A stretch of DNA of 64,000 nt from Aphelocoma coerulescens (Eukaryota > Chordata > Aves > Passeriformes > Corvidae). Numbering within the stretch: position 1 is the stretch's first letter; each line of letters begins with the position of its first letter. The stretch lies in NCBI RefSeq assembly GCF_041296385.1, contig NC_091014.1, forward strand, positions 47,882,078 to 47,946,077, given 5' to 3'. The translations under genes were made by a program, and so were the position numbers. The notes beneath the pieces are model-generated. The model saw nothing but the letters and a program-made list of their open reading frames with translations. It did no database searches and was not told where the DNA came from. Shown piece by piece: positions 22,619 through 36,325 of the stretch.

Positions 22619-25600
22619 CCAGGAGCTCCAGGGATACTCAGCATGCGAAAGGCAGGCCAAGCTTATCGCAGCACAGCCAAAACCTTGCTCCCACTTCTTC
22701 ATTCTTCTTGGAAGTCGCCACAACCCAATGCCTGATTTCTGGCTCAATCTAGGGTTAGGGTTAGGGTTAGGGTTACGCCTAGGGTTAGGCTTGAGAAAAC
22801 CACAAAGCCAGGAGCTCCAGGGATACTCCCCATGCGAAAGGCAGGCCAAGCTTATCGCAGCACAGCCAAAACCTTGCTCCCACTTCTTCATTCTTATTGG
22901 AATTCACCACAGCCCAATGCCCGATTTCTGGCTCAAACTAGGGTTAGGGTTACGCCTAGGGTTAGGCTTGAGAAAACCACAAAGCCAGGAGCTCCAGGGA
23001 CACTCACCATGCGAAAGGCAGGCCAAGTTGAGCACGATACAGTTAAAACCTTGCTCCCTCTTCCTCTTTCTGCTTGGAACTCACCGCCGCCCAATGCCCC
23101 ATTTCTGGCTCAAACTAGGTTATGGTTATGGTTACACCTAGTGTTAGGATTTGAGAAATCCACAAAGCCAGGAGCTCTGGGGATACTCAGCATGCGAAAG
23201 GCAGGCCAAGCTTATCGCAGCACAGCCAAAACCTTGCTCCCACTTCTTCATTCTTCTTGGAAGTCGCCACAACCCAATGCCTGATTTCTGGCTCAATCTA
23301 GGGTTAGGGTTAGGGTTAGGGTTACGCCTAGGGTTAGGCTTGAGAAAACCACAAAGCCAGGAGCTCCAGGGATACTCCCCATGCGAAAGGCAGGCCAAGC
23401 TTATCGCAGCACAGCCAAAACCTTGCTCCCACTTCTTCATTCTTATTGGAATTCACCACAGCCCAATGCCCGATTTCTGGCTCAAACTAGGGTTAGGGTT
23501 ACGCCTAGGGTTAGGCTTGAGAAAACCACAAAGCCAGGAGCTCCAGGGACACTCACCATGCGAAAGGCAGGCCAAGTTGAGCACGATACAGTTAAAACCT
23601 TGCTCCCTCTTCCTCTTTCTGCTTGGAACTCGCCGCCGCCCAATGCCCCATTTCTGGCTCAAACTAGGTTATGGTTATGGTTACACCTAGTGTTAGGGTT
23701 TGAGAAATCCATAAAACCAGGAGCTCCAGGGATACTCAGCATGCGAAAGGCAGGCCAAGCTTATCGCAGCACAGCCAAAACCTTGCTCCCACTACTTCAT
23801 TCTTCTTGGAAGTCGCCACAACCCAATGCCTGATTTCTGGCTCAATCTAGGGTTAGGGTTAGGGTTAGGGTTATGCCTAGGGTTAGGCTTGAGAAAACCA
23901 CAAAGCCAGGAGCTCCAGGGATACTCCCCATGCGAAAGGCAGGCCAAGCTTATCGCAGCACAGCCAAAACCTTGCTCTCACTTCTTCATTCTTCTTGGGA
24001 TTCACCACAGCCCAATGCCCGATTTCTGGCTCAAACTAGGGTTAGGGTTACGCCTAGGGTTAGGCTTGAGAAAACCACAAAGCCAGGAGCTCCAGGGACA
24101 CTCACCATGCGAAAGGCAGGCCAAGTTGAGCACGATACAGTTAAAACCTTGCTCCCTCTTCTTCTTTCTGCTTGGAACTCACCGCCGCCCAATGCCCCAT
24201 TTCTGGCTCAAACTAGGTTATGGTTATGGTTACACCTAGTGTTAGAGTTTGAGAAATCCACAAAGCCAGGAGCTCCAGGGATACTCAGCATGCGAAAGGC
24301 AGGCCAAGCTTATCGCAGCACAGCCAAAACCTTGCTCCCACTTCTTCATTCTTCTTGGAAGTCGCCACAACCCAATGCCTGATTTCTGGCTCAATCTAGG
24401 GTTAGGGTTAGGGTTAGGGTTACGCCTAGGGTTAGGCTTGAGAAAACCACAAAGCCAGGAGCTCCAGGGATACTCCCCATGCGAAAGGCAGGCCAAGCTT
24501 ATCGCAGCACAGCCAAAACCTTGCTCCCACTTCTTCATTCTTCTTGGAATTTGATACAGCCCAATGCCCGATTTCTGGCTCAAACTAGGGTTAGGGTTAC
24601 GCCTAGGGTAAGGTTTGAGAAAACCACAAAGCCAGGAGCTCCAGGGACACTCACCATGCGAAAGGCAGGCCAAGTTGAGCACGATACAGTTAAAACCTTG
24701 CTCCCTCTTCCTCTTTCTGCTTGGAACTCACCGCCGCCCAATGCCCCATTTCTGGCTCAAACTAGGTTATGTTTATGGTTACACCTAGTGTTAGGGTTTG
24801 AGAAATCCACAAAGCCAGGAGCTCCAGGGATACTCAGCATGCGAAAGGCAGGCCAAGCTTATCGCAGCACAGCCAAAACCTTGCTCCCTCTTCTTCATTC
24901 TTCTTGGAAGTCGCCACAACCCAATGCCTGATTTCTGGCTCAATCTAGGGTTAGAGTTAGGGTTAGGGTTACGCCTAGGGTTAGGCTTGAGAAAACCACA
25001 AAGCCAGGAGCTCCAGGGATACTCCCCATGCGAAAGGCAGGCCAAGCTTATCGCAGCACAAGCAAAACCTTGCTCCCTCTTCTTCATTCTTCTTGGAACT
25101 TGCCACAGCCCTATGCCCGATTTCTGTCTCAATCTAGGGTTAGGGTTACGCCTAGGGTTAGGCTTGAGAAAACCACAAAGCCAGGAGCTCCAGGGACACT
25201 CACCATGCGAAAGGCAGGCCAAGTTGAGCACGATACAGTTAAAACCTTGCTCCCTCTTCTTCTTTCTGCTTGGAACTCGCCGTCGCCCAATGCCCCATTT
25301 CTGGCTCAAACTAGGTTATGGTTATGGTTACACCTAGTGTTAGGGTTTGAGAAATCCACAAAGCCAGGAGCTCCGGGGATACTCAGCATGCGAAAGGCAG
25401 GCCAAGCTTATCGCAGCACAGCCAAAACCTTGCTCCCACTTCTTCATTCTTCTTGGAAGTCGCCACAACCCAATGCCTGATTTCTGGCTCAAACTAGGGT
25501 TAGGGTTAGGGTTAGGGTTACGCCTAGGGTTAGGCTTGAGAAAACCACAAAGCCAGGAGCTCCAGGGATACTCCCCATGCGAAAGGCAGGCCAAGCTTAT

Positions 25601-28600
25601 CGCAGCACAGCCAAAACCTTGCTCCCACTTCTTCATTCTTATTGGAATTCACCACAGCCCAATGCCCGATTTCTGGCTCAAACTAGGGTTAGGGTTACGC
25701 CTAGGGTTAGGCTTGAGAAAACCACAAAGCCAGGAGCTCCAGGGACACTCACCATGCGAAAGGCAGGCCAAGTTGAGCACGATACAGTTAAAACCTTGCT
25801 CCCTCTTCTTCTTTCTGCTTGGAACTCGCCGCCGCCCAATGCCCCATTTCTGGCTCAAACTAGGTTATGGTTATGGTTACACCTAGTGTTAGGGTTTGAG
25901 AAATCCATAAAACCAGGAGCTCCAGGGATACTCAGCATGCGAAAGGCAGGCCAAGCTTATCGCAGCACAGCCAAAACCTTGCTCCCACTACTTCATTCTT
26001 CTTGGAAGTCGCCACAACCCAATGCCTGATTTCTGGCTCAATCTAGGGTTAGGGTTAGGGTTAGGGTTATGCCTAGGGTTAGGCTTGAGAAAACCACAAA
26101 GCCAGGAGCTCCAGGGATACTCCCCATGCGAAAGGCAGGCCAAGCTTATCGCAGCACAAGCAAAACCTTGCTCCCTCTTCTTCATTCTTCTTGGAACTTG
26201 CCACAGCCCAATGCCCGATTTCTGTCTCAATCTAGGGTTAGGGTTACGCCTAGGGTTAGGCTTGAGAAAACCACAAAGCCAGGAGCTCCAGGGACACTCA
26301 CCATGCGAAAGGCAGGCCAAGTTGAGCACGATACAGTTAAAACCTTGCTCCCTCTTCTTCTTTCTGCTTGGAACTCGCCGCCGCCCAATGCCCCATTTCT
26401 GGCTCAAACTAGGTTATGGTTATGGTTACACCTAGTGTTAGGGTTTGAGAAATCCACAAAGCCAGGAGCTCCAGGGATACTCAGCATGCGAAAGGCAGGC
26501 CAAGCTTATCGCAGCACAGCCAAAACCTTGCTCCCACTTCTTCATTCTTCTTGGAAGTCGCCACAACCCAATGCCTGATTTCTGGCTCAACCTAGGGTTA
26601 GGGTTAGGGTTAGGGTTATGCCTAGGGTTAGGCTTGAGAAAACCACAAAGCCAGGAGCTCCAGGGATACTCCCCATGCGAAAGGCAGGCCAAGCTTATCG
26701 CAGCACAGCCAAAACCTTGCTCTCACTTCTTCATTCTTCTTGGGATTCACCACAGCCCAATGCCCGATTTCTGGCTCAAACTAGGGTTAGGGTTACGCCT
26801 AGGGTTAGGCTTGAGAAAACCACAAAGCCAGGAGCTCCAGGGACACTCACCATGTGAAAGGCAGGCCAAGTTGAGCACGATACAGTTAAAACCTTGCTCC
26901 CTCTTCCTCTTTCTGCTTGGAACTCACCGCCACCCAATGCCCCATTTCTGGCCCAAACTTCGGTTATGTTTATGGTTACACCTAGTGTTAGGATTTGAGA
27001 AATCCACAAAGCCAGGAGCTCCAGGGATACTCAGCATGCGAAAGGCAGGCCAAGCTTATCGCAGCACAGCCAAAACCTTGCTCCCTCTTCTTCATTCTTC
27101 TTGGAAGTCGCCACAACCCAATGCCTGATTTCTGGCTCAAACTAGGGTTAGGGTTAGGGTTAGGGTTACGCCTAGGGTTAGGCTTGAGAAAACCACAAAG
27201 CCAGGAGCTCCAGGGACACTCACCATGCGAAAGGCAGGCCAAGTTGAGCACGATACAGTTAAAACCTTGCTCCCTCTTCTTCTTTCTGCTTGGAACTCAC
27301 CGCCGCCCAATGCCCCATTTCTGGCTCAAACTAGGTTATGGTTATGGTTACACCTAGTGTTAGAGTTTGAGAAATCCACAAAGCCAGGAGCTCCAGGGAT
27401 ACTCACCATGCGAAAGGCAGGCCAAGCTTATCGCAGCACAGCCAAAACCTTGCTCCCACTTCTTCATTCTTCTTGGAAGTCGCCACAACCCAATGCCTGA
27501 TTTCTGGCTCAATCTAGGGTTAGGGTTAGGGTTAGGGTTACGCCTAGGGTTAGGCTTGAGAAAACCACAAAGCCAGGAGCTCCAGGGATACTCCCCATGC
27601 GAAAGGCAGGCCAAGCTTATCGCAGCACAGCCAAAACCTTGCTCCCACTTCTTCATTCTTCTTGGAATTTGATACAGCCCAATGCCCGATTTCTGGCTCA
27701 AACTAGGGTTAGGGTTACGCCTAGGGTAAGGTTTGAGAAAACCACAAAGCCAGGAGCTCCAGGGACACTCACCATGCGAAAGGCAGGCCAAGTTGAGCAC
27801 GATACAGTTAAAACCTTGCTCCCTCTTCCTCTTTCTGCTTGGAACTCACCGCCGCCCAATGCCCCATTTCTGGCTCAAACTAGGTTATGTTTATGGTTAC
27901 ACCTAGTGTTAGGATTTGAGAAATCCACAAAGCCAGGAGCTCCAGGGATACTCACCATGCGAAAGGCAGGCCAAGCTTATCGCAGCACAGCCAAAACCTT
28001 GCTCCCTCTTCTTCATTCTTCTTGGAAGTCGCCACAACCCAATGCCTGATTTCTGGCTCAATCTAGGGTTAGGGTTAGGGTTAGGGTTACGCCTAGGGTT
28101 AGGCTTGAGAAAACCACAAAGCCAGGAGCTCCAGGGATACTCCCCATGCGAAAGGCAGGCCAAGCTTATCGCAGCACAGCCAAAACCTTGCTCCCACTTC
28201 TTCATTCTTATTGGAATTCACCACAGCCCAATGCCCGATTTCTGGCTCAAACTAGGGTTAGGGTTACGCCTAGGGTTAGGCTTGAGAAAACCACAAAGCC
28301 AGGAGCTCCAGGGACACTCACCATGCGAAAGGCAGGCCAAGTTGAGCACGATACAGTTAAAACCTTGCTCCCTCTTCTTCTTTCTGCTTGGAACTCGCTG
28401 CCGCCCAATGCCCCATTTCTGGCTCAAAATAGGGTTATGGTCGTGGTTACACCTAGTGTTAGGGTTTGAGAAATCCACAAAGCCAGGAGCTCCAGGGATA
28501 CTCAGCATGCGAAAGGCAGGCCAAGCTTATCGCAGCACAAGCAAAACCTTGCTCCCTCTTCTTCATTCTTCTTGGAACTTGCCACAGCCCAATGCCCGAT

Positions 28601-28842
28601 TTCTGTCTCAATCTAGGGTTAGGATTACGCCTAGGGTTAGGCTTGAGAAAACCACAAAGCCAGGAGCTCCAGGGACACTCACCATGCGAAAGGCAGGCCA
28701 AGTTGAGCACGATACAGTTAAAACCTTGCTCCCTCTTCTTCTTTCTGCTTGGAACTCGCCGTCGCCCAATGCCCCATTTCTGGCTCAAACTAGGTTATGG
28801 TTATGGTTACACCTAGTGTTAGGGTTTGAGAAATCCACAAAG
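22619..28842 (+). repeat. Trimer-rich segment with a 3,118 bp recurrence
   Basis: Order: A, B, C, A, B, C, A, B2, C, A, F, C, A, E, C, A, B, C, A, E, C, A, B2, C3, A, C, A, F, C, A, B, C2, E, C. This is the most regular 549 bp trimer stretch. The string A-F-C-A at 24266-25003 recurs at 27384-28121, offset 3,118 bp. The telomere tract at 24951 holds a TTAGAG unit. Confidence 0.86.
24455..24631 (+). repeat. Type F monomer (177 bp), exemplar
   Basis: It is marked by TTGGAATTTGATACAGCCC in the body and GCCTAGGGTAAGGTTTGAG at the end. Copies start at 17485, 24455, 27573, 30502, 34914, 37667, 45011 and 62427, usually inside A-F-C. The terminal GGGTAAGG disrupts the short inverted repeat present in A and B tails. 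Confidence 0.88.
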
Positions 28843-31422
28843 CCAGGAGCTCCAGGGATACTCAGCATGCGAAAGGCAGGCCAAGCTTATCGCAGCACAG
28901 CCAAAACCTTGCTCCCACTTCTTCATTCTTCTTGGAAGTCGCCACAACCCAGTGCCTGATTTCTGGCTCAATCTAGGGTTAGGGTTAGGGTTAGGGTTAC
29001 GCCTAGGGTTAGGCTTGAGAAAACCACAAAGCCAGGAGCTCCAGGGATACTCCCCATGCGAAAGGCAGGCCAAGCTTATCGCAGCACAGCCAAAACCTTG
29101 CTCCCACTTCTTCATTCTTATTGGAATTCACCACAGCCCAATGCCCGATTTCTGGCTCAAACTAGGGTTAGGGTTACGCCTAGGGTTAGGCTTGAGAAAA
29201 CCACGAAGCCAGGAGCTCCAGGGACACTCACCATGCAAAAGGCAGGCCAAGTTGAGCACGATACAGTTAAAACCTTGCTCCCTCTTCTTCTTTCTGCTTG
29301 GAACTCGCCGCCGCCCAATGCCCCATTTCTGGCTCAAACTAGGTTATGGTTATGGTTACACCTAGTGTTAGGGTTTGAGAAATCCATAAAACCAGGAGCT
29401 CCAGGGATACTCAGCATGCGAAAGGCAGGCCAAGCTTATCGCAGCACAGCCAAAACCTTGCTCCCACTACTTCATTCTTCTTGGAAGTCGCCACAACCCA
29501 ATGCCTGATTTCTGGCTCAAACTAGGGTTAGGGTTAGGGTTAGGGTTACGCCTAGGTTAAGGTTTGAGAAAACCACAAAGCCAGGAGCTCCAGGGACACT
29601 CACCATGCGAAAGGCAGGCCAAGTTGAGCACAATACAGTTAAAACCTTGCTCCCTCTTCTTCTTTCTGCTTGGAACTCGCCGCCGCCCAATGCCCCATTT
29701 CTGGCTCAAACTAGGTTATGGTTATGGTTACACCTAGTGTTAGGGTTTGAGAAATCCACAAAGCCAGGAGCTCCAGGGATACTCAGCATGCGAAAGGCAG
29801 GCCAAGCTTATCGCAGCACAGCCAAAACCTTGCTCCCACTTCTTCATTCTTCTTGGAAGTCGCCACAACCCAATGCCTGATTTCTGGCTCAACCTAGGGT
29901 TAGGGTTAGGGTTAGGGTTATGCCTAGGGTTAGGCTTGAGAAAACCACAAAGCCAGGAGCTCCAGGGATACTCCCCATGCGAAAGGCAGGCCAAGCTTAT
30001 CGCAGCACAGCCAAAACCTTGCTCTCACTTCTTCATTCTTCTTGGGATTCACCACAGCCCAATGCCCGATTTCTGGCTCAAACTAGGGTTAGGGTTACGC
30101 CTAGGGTTAGGCTTGAGAAAACCACAAAGCCAGGAGCTCCAGGGACACTCACCATGTGAAAGGCAGGCCAAGTTGAGCACGATACAGTTAAAACCTTGCT
30201 CCCTCTTCCTCTTTCTGCTTGGAACTCACCGCCGCCCAATGCCCCATTTCTGGCTCAAACTAGGTTATGGTTATGGTTACACCTAGTGTTAGGGTTTGAG
30301 AAATCCACAAAGCCAGGAGCTCCAGGGATACTCACCATGCGAAAGGCAGGCCAAGCTTATCGCAGCACAGCCAAAACCTTGCTCCCACTTCTTCATTCTT
30401 CTTGGAAGTCGCCACAACCCAATGCCTGATTTCTGGCTCAATCTAGGGTTAGGGTTAGGGTTAGGGTTACGCCTAGGGTTAGGCTTGAGAAAACCACAAA
30501 GCCAGGAGCTCCAGGGATACTCCCCATGCGAAAGGCAGGCCAAGCTTATCGCAGCACAGCCAAAACCTTGCTCCCACTTCTTCATTCTTCTTGGAATTTG
30601 ATACAGCCCAATGCCCGATTTCTGGCTCAAACTAGGGTTAGGGTTACGCCTAGGGTAAGGTTTGAGAAAACCACCAAGCCAGGAGCTCCAGGGACACTCA
30701 CCATGCGAAAGGCAGGCCAAGTTGAGCACGATACAGTTAAAACCTTGCTCCCTCTTCCTCTTTCTGCTTGGAACTCACCGCCGCCCAATGCCCCATTTCT
30801 GGCTCAAACTAGGTTATGTTTATGGTTACACCTAGTGTTAGGATTTGAGAAATCCACAAAGCCAGGAGCTCCAGGGATACTCCCCATGCGAAAGGCAGGC
30901 CAAGCTTATCGCAGCACAGCCAAAACCTTGCTCCCACTACTTCATTCTTCTTGGAAGTCGCCACAACCCAATGCCTGATTTCTGGCTCAAACTAGGGTTA
31001 GGGTTAGGGTTAGGGTTACGCCTAGGTTAAGGTTTGAGAAAACCACAAAGCCAGGAGCTCCAGGGACACTCACCATGCGAAAGGCAGGCCAAGTTGAGCA
31101 CGATACAGTTAAAACCTTGCTCCCTCTTCTTCTTTCTGCTTGGAACTCGCCGCCGCCCAATGCCCCATTTCTGGCTCAAACTAGGTTATGGTTATGGTTA
31201 CACCTAGTGTTAGGGTTTGAGAAATCCACAAAGCCAGGAGCTCCAGGGATACTCAGCATGCGAAAGGCAGGCCAAGCTTATCGCAGCACAGCCAAAACCT
31301 TGCTCCCACTTCTTCATTCTTCTTGGAAGTCGCCACAACCCAATGCCTGATTTCTGGCTCAATCTAGGGTTAGGGTTAGGGTTAGGGTTACGCCTAGGGT
31401 TAGGCTTGAGAAAACCACAAAG
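28843..31422 (+). repeat. 14-monomer module, first copy
   Basis: Order: A, B, C, A, C, A, B2, C, A, F, C, A, C, A (2,580 bp). It matches 33255-35834 at offset 4,412 bp. Private shared variants support common descent: ACCACGAAGCC (29201 and 33613) and ACCACCAAGCC (30671 and 35083). Confidence 0.9.
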
Positions 31423-33254
31423 CCAGGAGCTCCAGGGATACTCCCCATGCGAAAGGCAGGCCAAGCTTATCGCAGCACAGCCAAAACCTTGCTCCCACTT
31501 CTTCATTCTTATTGGAATTCACCACAGCCCAATGCCCGATTTCTGGCTCAAACTAGGGTTAGGGTTACGCCTAGGGTTAGGCTTGAGAAAACCACAAAGC
31601 CAGGAGCTCCAGGGACACTCACCATGCGAAAGGCAGGCCAAGTTGAGCACGATACAGTTAAAACCTTGCTCCCTCTTCTTCTTTCTGCTTGGAACTCGCC
31701 GCCGCCCAATGCCCCATTTCTGGCTCAAACTAGGTTATGGTTATGGTTACACCTAGTGTTAGGGTTTGAGAAATCCATAAAACCAGGAGCTCCAGGGATA
31801 CTCAGCATGCGAAAGGCAGGCCAAGCTTATCGCAGCACAGCCAAAACCTTGCTCCCACTACTTCATTCTTCTTGGAAGTCGCCACAACCCAATGCCTGAT
31901 TTCTGGCTCAATCTAGGGTTAGGGTTAGGGTTAGGGTTACGCCTAGGGTTAGGCTTGAGAAAACCACAAAGCCAGGAGCTCCAGGGATACTCCCCATGCG
32001 AAAGGCAGGCCAAGCTTATCGCAGCACAGCCAAAACCTTGCTCTCACTTCTTCATTCTTCTTGGGATTCACCACAGCCCAATGCCCGATTTCTGGCTCAA
32101 ACTAGGGTTAGGGTTACGCCTAGGGTTAGGCTTGAGAAAACCACAAAGCCAGGAGCTCCAGGGACACTCACCATGCGAAAGGCAGGCCAAGTTGAGCACG
32201 ATACAGTTAAAACCTTGGTCCCTCTTCTTCTTTCTGCTTGGAACTCGCTGCCGCCCAATGCCCCATTTCTGGCTCAAAATAGGGTTATGGTCGTGGTTAC
32301 ACCTAGTGTTAGGGTTTGAGAAATCCACAAAGCCAGGAGCTCCAGGGATACTCAGCATGCGAAAGGCAGGCCAAGCTTATCGCAGCACAGCCAAAACCTT
32401 GCTCCCACTACTTCATTCTTCTTGGAAGTCGCCACAACCCAATGCCTGATTTCTGGCTCAATCTAGGGTTAGGGTTAGGGTTAGGGTTATGCCTAGGGTT
32501 AGGCTTGAGAAAACCACAAAGCCAGGAGCTCCAGGGATACTCCCCATGCGAAAGGCAGGCCAAGCTTATCGCAGCACAGCCAAAACCTTGCTCTCACTTC
32601 TTCATTCTTCTTGGGATTCACCACAGCCCAATGCCCGATTTCTGGCTCAAACTAGGGTTAGGGTTACGCCTAGGGTTAGGCTTGAGAAAACCACAAAGCC
32701 AGGAGCTCCAGGGACACTCACCATGTGAAAGGCAGGCCAAGTTGAGCACGATACAGTTAAAACCTTGCTCCCTCTTCCTCTTTCTGCTTGGAACTCACCG
32801 CCACCCAATGCCCCATTTCTGGCCCAAACTTCGGTTATGTTTATGGTTACACCTAGTGTTAGGATTTGAGAAATCCACAAAGCCAGGAGCTCCAGGGATA
32901 CTCAGAATGCGAAAGGCAGGCCAAGCTTATCGCAGCACAGCCAAAACCTTGCTCCCTCTTCTTCATTCTTCTTGGAAGTCGCCACAACCCAATGCCTGAT
33001 TTCTGGCTCAAACTAGGGTTAGGGTTAGGGTTAGGGTTACGCCTAGGGCTAGGCTTGAGAAAACCACAAAGCCAGGAGCTCCAGGGACACTCACCATGCG
33101 AAAGGCAGGCCAAGTTGAGCACGATACAGTTAAAACCTTGCTCCCTCTTCTTCTTTCTGCTTGGAACTCACCGCCGCCCAATGCCCCATTTCTGGCTCAA
33201 ACTAGGTTATGGTTATGGTTACACCTAGTGTTAGAGTTTGAGAAATCCACAAAG
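31423..33254 (+). repeat. Array segment between the 14-monomer modules
   Basis: Monomer order: B, C, A, B2, C2, A, B2, C3, A, C. One C2 copy reads AACCTTGGTCCC (near 32214), the only place I noticed this G. The A at 32883 ends GCCTAGGGCTAGG, a variant also found at 37295-, 44639- and 62055-adjacent A ends. Confidence 0.85.
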
Positions 33255-35834
33255 CCAGGAGCTCCAGGGATACTCAGCATGCGAAAGGCAGGCCAAGCTT
33301 ATCGCAGCACAGCCAAAACCTTGCTCCCACTTCTTCATTCTTCTTGGAAGTCGCCACAACCCAATGCCTGATTTCTGGCTCAATCTAGGGTTAGGGTTAG
33401 GGTTAGGGTTACGCCTAGGGTTAGGCTTGAGAAAACCACAAAGCCAGGAGCTCCAGGGATACTCCCCATGCGAAAGGCAGGCCAAGCTTATCGCAGCACA
33501 GCCAAAACCTTGCTCCCACTTCTTCATTCTTCTTGGAATTCACCACAGCCCAATGCCCGATTTCTGGCTCAAACTAGGGTTAGGGTTACGCCTAGGGTTA
33601 GGCTTGAGAAAACCACGAAGCCAGGAGCTCCAGGGACACTCACCATGCGAAAGGCAGGCCAAGTTGAGCACGATACAGTTAAAACCTTGCTCCCTCTTCT
33701 TCTTTCTGCTTGGAACTCGCCGCCGCCCAATGCCCCATTTCTGGCTCAAACTAGGTTATGGTTATGGTTACACCTAGTGTTAGGGTTTGAGAAATCCATA
33801 AAACCAGGAGCTCCAGGGATACTCAGCATGCGAAAGGCAGGCCAAGCTTATCGCAGCACAGCCAAAACCTTGCTCCCACTACTTCATTCTTCTTGGAAGT
33901 CGCCACAACCCAATGCCTGATTTCTGGCTCAAACTAGGGTTAGGGTTAGGGTTAGGGTTACGCCTAGGTTAAGGTTTGAGAAAACCACAAAGCCAGGAGC
34001 TCCAGGGACACTCACCATGCGAAAGGCAGGCCAAGTTGAGCACGATACAGTTAAAACCTTGCTCCCTCTTCTTCTTTCTGCTTGGAACTCGCCGCCGCCC
34101 AATGCCCCATTTCTGGCTCAAACTAGGTTATGGTTATGGTTACACCTAGTGTTAGGGTTTGAGAAATCCACAAAGCCAGGAGCTCCAGGGATACTCAGCA
34201 TGCGAAAGGCAGGCCAAGCTTACCGCAGCACAGCCAAAACCTTGCTCCCACTTCTTCATTCTTCTTGGAAGTCGCCACAACCCAATGCCTGATTTCTGGC
34301 TCAACCTAGGGTTAGGGTTAGGGTTAGGGTTATGCCTAGGGTTAGGCTTGAGAAAACCACAAAGCCAGGAGCTCCAGGGATACTCCCCATGCGAAAGGCA
34401 GGCCAAGCTTATCGCAGCACAGCCAAAACCTTGCTCTCACTTCTTCATTCTTCTTGGGATTCACCACAGCCCAATGCCCGATTTCTGGCTCAAACTAGGG
34501 TTAGGGTTACGCCTAGGGTTAGGCTTGAGAAAACCACAAAGCCAGGAGCTCCAGGGACACTCACCATGTGAAAGGCAGGCCAAGTTGAGCACGATACAGT
34601 TAAAACCTTGCTCCCTCTTCCTCTTTCTGCTTGGAACTCACCGCCGCCCAATGCCCCATTTCTGGCTCAAACTAGGTTATGGTTATGGTTACACCTAGTG
34701 TTAGAGTTTGAGAAATCCACAAAGCCAGGAGCTCCAGGGATACTCACCATGCGAAAGGCAGGCCAAGCTTATCGCAGCACAGCCAAAACCTTGCTCCCAC
34801 TTCTTCATTCTTCTTGGAAGTCGCCACAACCCAATGCCTGATTTCTGGCTCAATCTAGGGTTAGGGTTAGGGTTAGGGTTACGCCTAGGGTTAGGCTTGA
34901 GAAAACCACAAAGCCAGGAGCTCCAGGGATACTCCCCATGCGAAAGGCAGGCCAAGCTTATCGCAGCACAGCCAAAACCTTGCTCCCACTTCTTCATTCT
35001 TCTTGGAATTTGATACAGCCCAATGCCCGATTTCTGGCTCAAACTAGGGTTAGGGTTACGCCTAGGGTAAGGTTTGAGAAAACCACCAAGCCAGGAGCTC
35101 CAGGGACACTCACCATGCGAAAGGCAGGCCAAGTTGAGCACGATACAGTTAAAACCTTGCTCCCTCTTCCTCTTTCTGCTTGGAACTCACCGCCGCCCAA
35201 TGCCCCATTTCTGGCTCAAACTAGGTTATGTTTATGGTTACACCTAGTGTTAGGATTTGAGAAATCCACAAAGCCAGGAGCTCCAGGGATACTCAGCATG
35301 CGAAAGGCAGGCCAAGCTTATCGCAGCACAGCCAAAACCTTGCTCCCACTACTTCATTCTTCTTGGAAGTCGCCACAACCCAATGCCTGATTTCTGGCTC
35401 AAACTAGGGTTAGGGTTAGGGTTAGGGTTACGCCTAGGTTAAGGTTTGAGAAAACCACAAAGCCAGGAGCTCCAGGGACACTCACCATGCGAAAGGCAGG
35501 CCAAGTTGAGCACGATACAGTTAAAACCTTGCTCCCTCTTCTTCTTTCTGCTTGGAACTCGCCGCCGCCCAATGCCCCATTTCTGGCTCAAACTAGGTTA
35601 TGGTTATGGTTACACCTAGTGTTAGAGTTTGAGAAATCCACAAAGCCAGGAGCTCCAGGGATACTCAGCATGCGAAAGGCAGGCCAAGCTTATCGCAGCA
35701 CAGCCAAAACCTTGCTCCCACTTCTTCATTCTTCTTGGAAGTCGCCACAACCCAATGCCTGATTTCTGGCTCAATCTAGGGTTAGGGTTAGGGTTAGGGT
35801 TACGCCTAGGGTTAGGCTTGAGAAAACCACAAAG
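33255..35834 (+). repeat. 14-monomer module, second copy (offset 4,412 bp)
   Basis: It has the same monomer order and private variants as 28843-31422. Small differences include TTCTTGGAATTCACC (33533) versus TTATTGGAATTCACC, AAGCTTACCGC (34218), and GTTAGAGTTTGAG joints in place of GTTAGGGTTTGAG. Confidence 0.9.
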
Positions 35835-36325
35835 CCAGGAGCTCCAGGGATACTCCCCATGCGAAAGGCAGGCCAAGCTTATCGCAGCACAGCCAAAACC
35901 TTGCTCTCACTTCTTCATTCTTCTTGGGATTCACCACAGCCCAATGCCCGATTTCTGGCTCAAACTAGGGTTAGGGTTACGCCTAGGGTTAGGCTTGAGA
36001 AAACCACAAAGCCAGGAGCTCCAGGGACACTCACCATGCGAAAGGCAGGCCAAGTTGAGCACGATACAGTTAAAACCTTGCTCCCTCTTCTTCTTTCTGC
36101 TTGGAACTCGCTGCCGCCCAATGCCCCATTTCTGGCTCAAAATAGGGTTATGGTCGTGGTTACACCTAGTGTTAGGGTTTGAGAAATCCACAAAGCCAGG
36201 AGCTCCAGGGATACTCAGCATGCGAAAGGCAGGCCAAGCTTATCGCAGCACAAGCAAAACCTTGCTCCCTCTTCTTCATTCTTCTTGGAACTTGCCACAG
36301 CCCAATGCCCGATTTCTGTCTCAAT

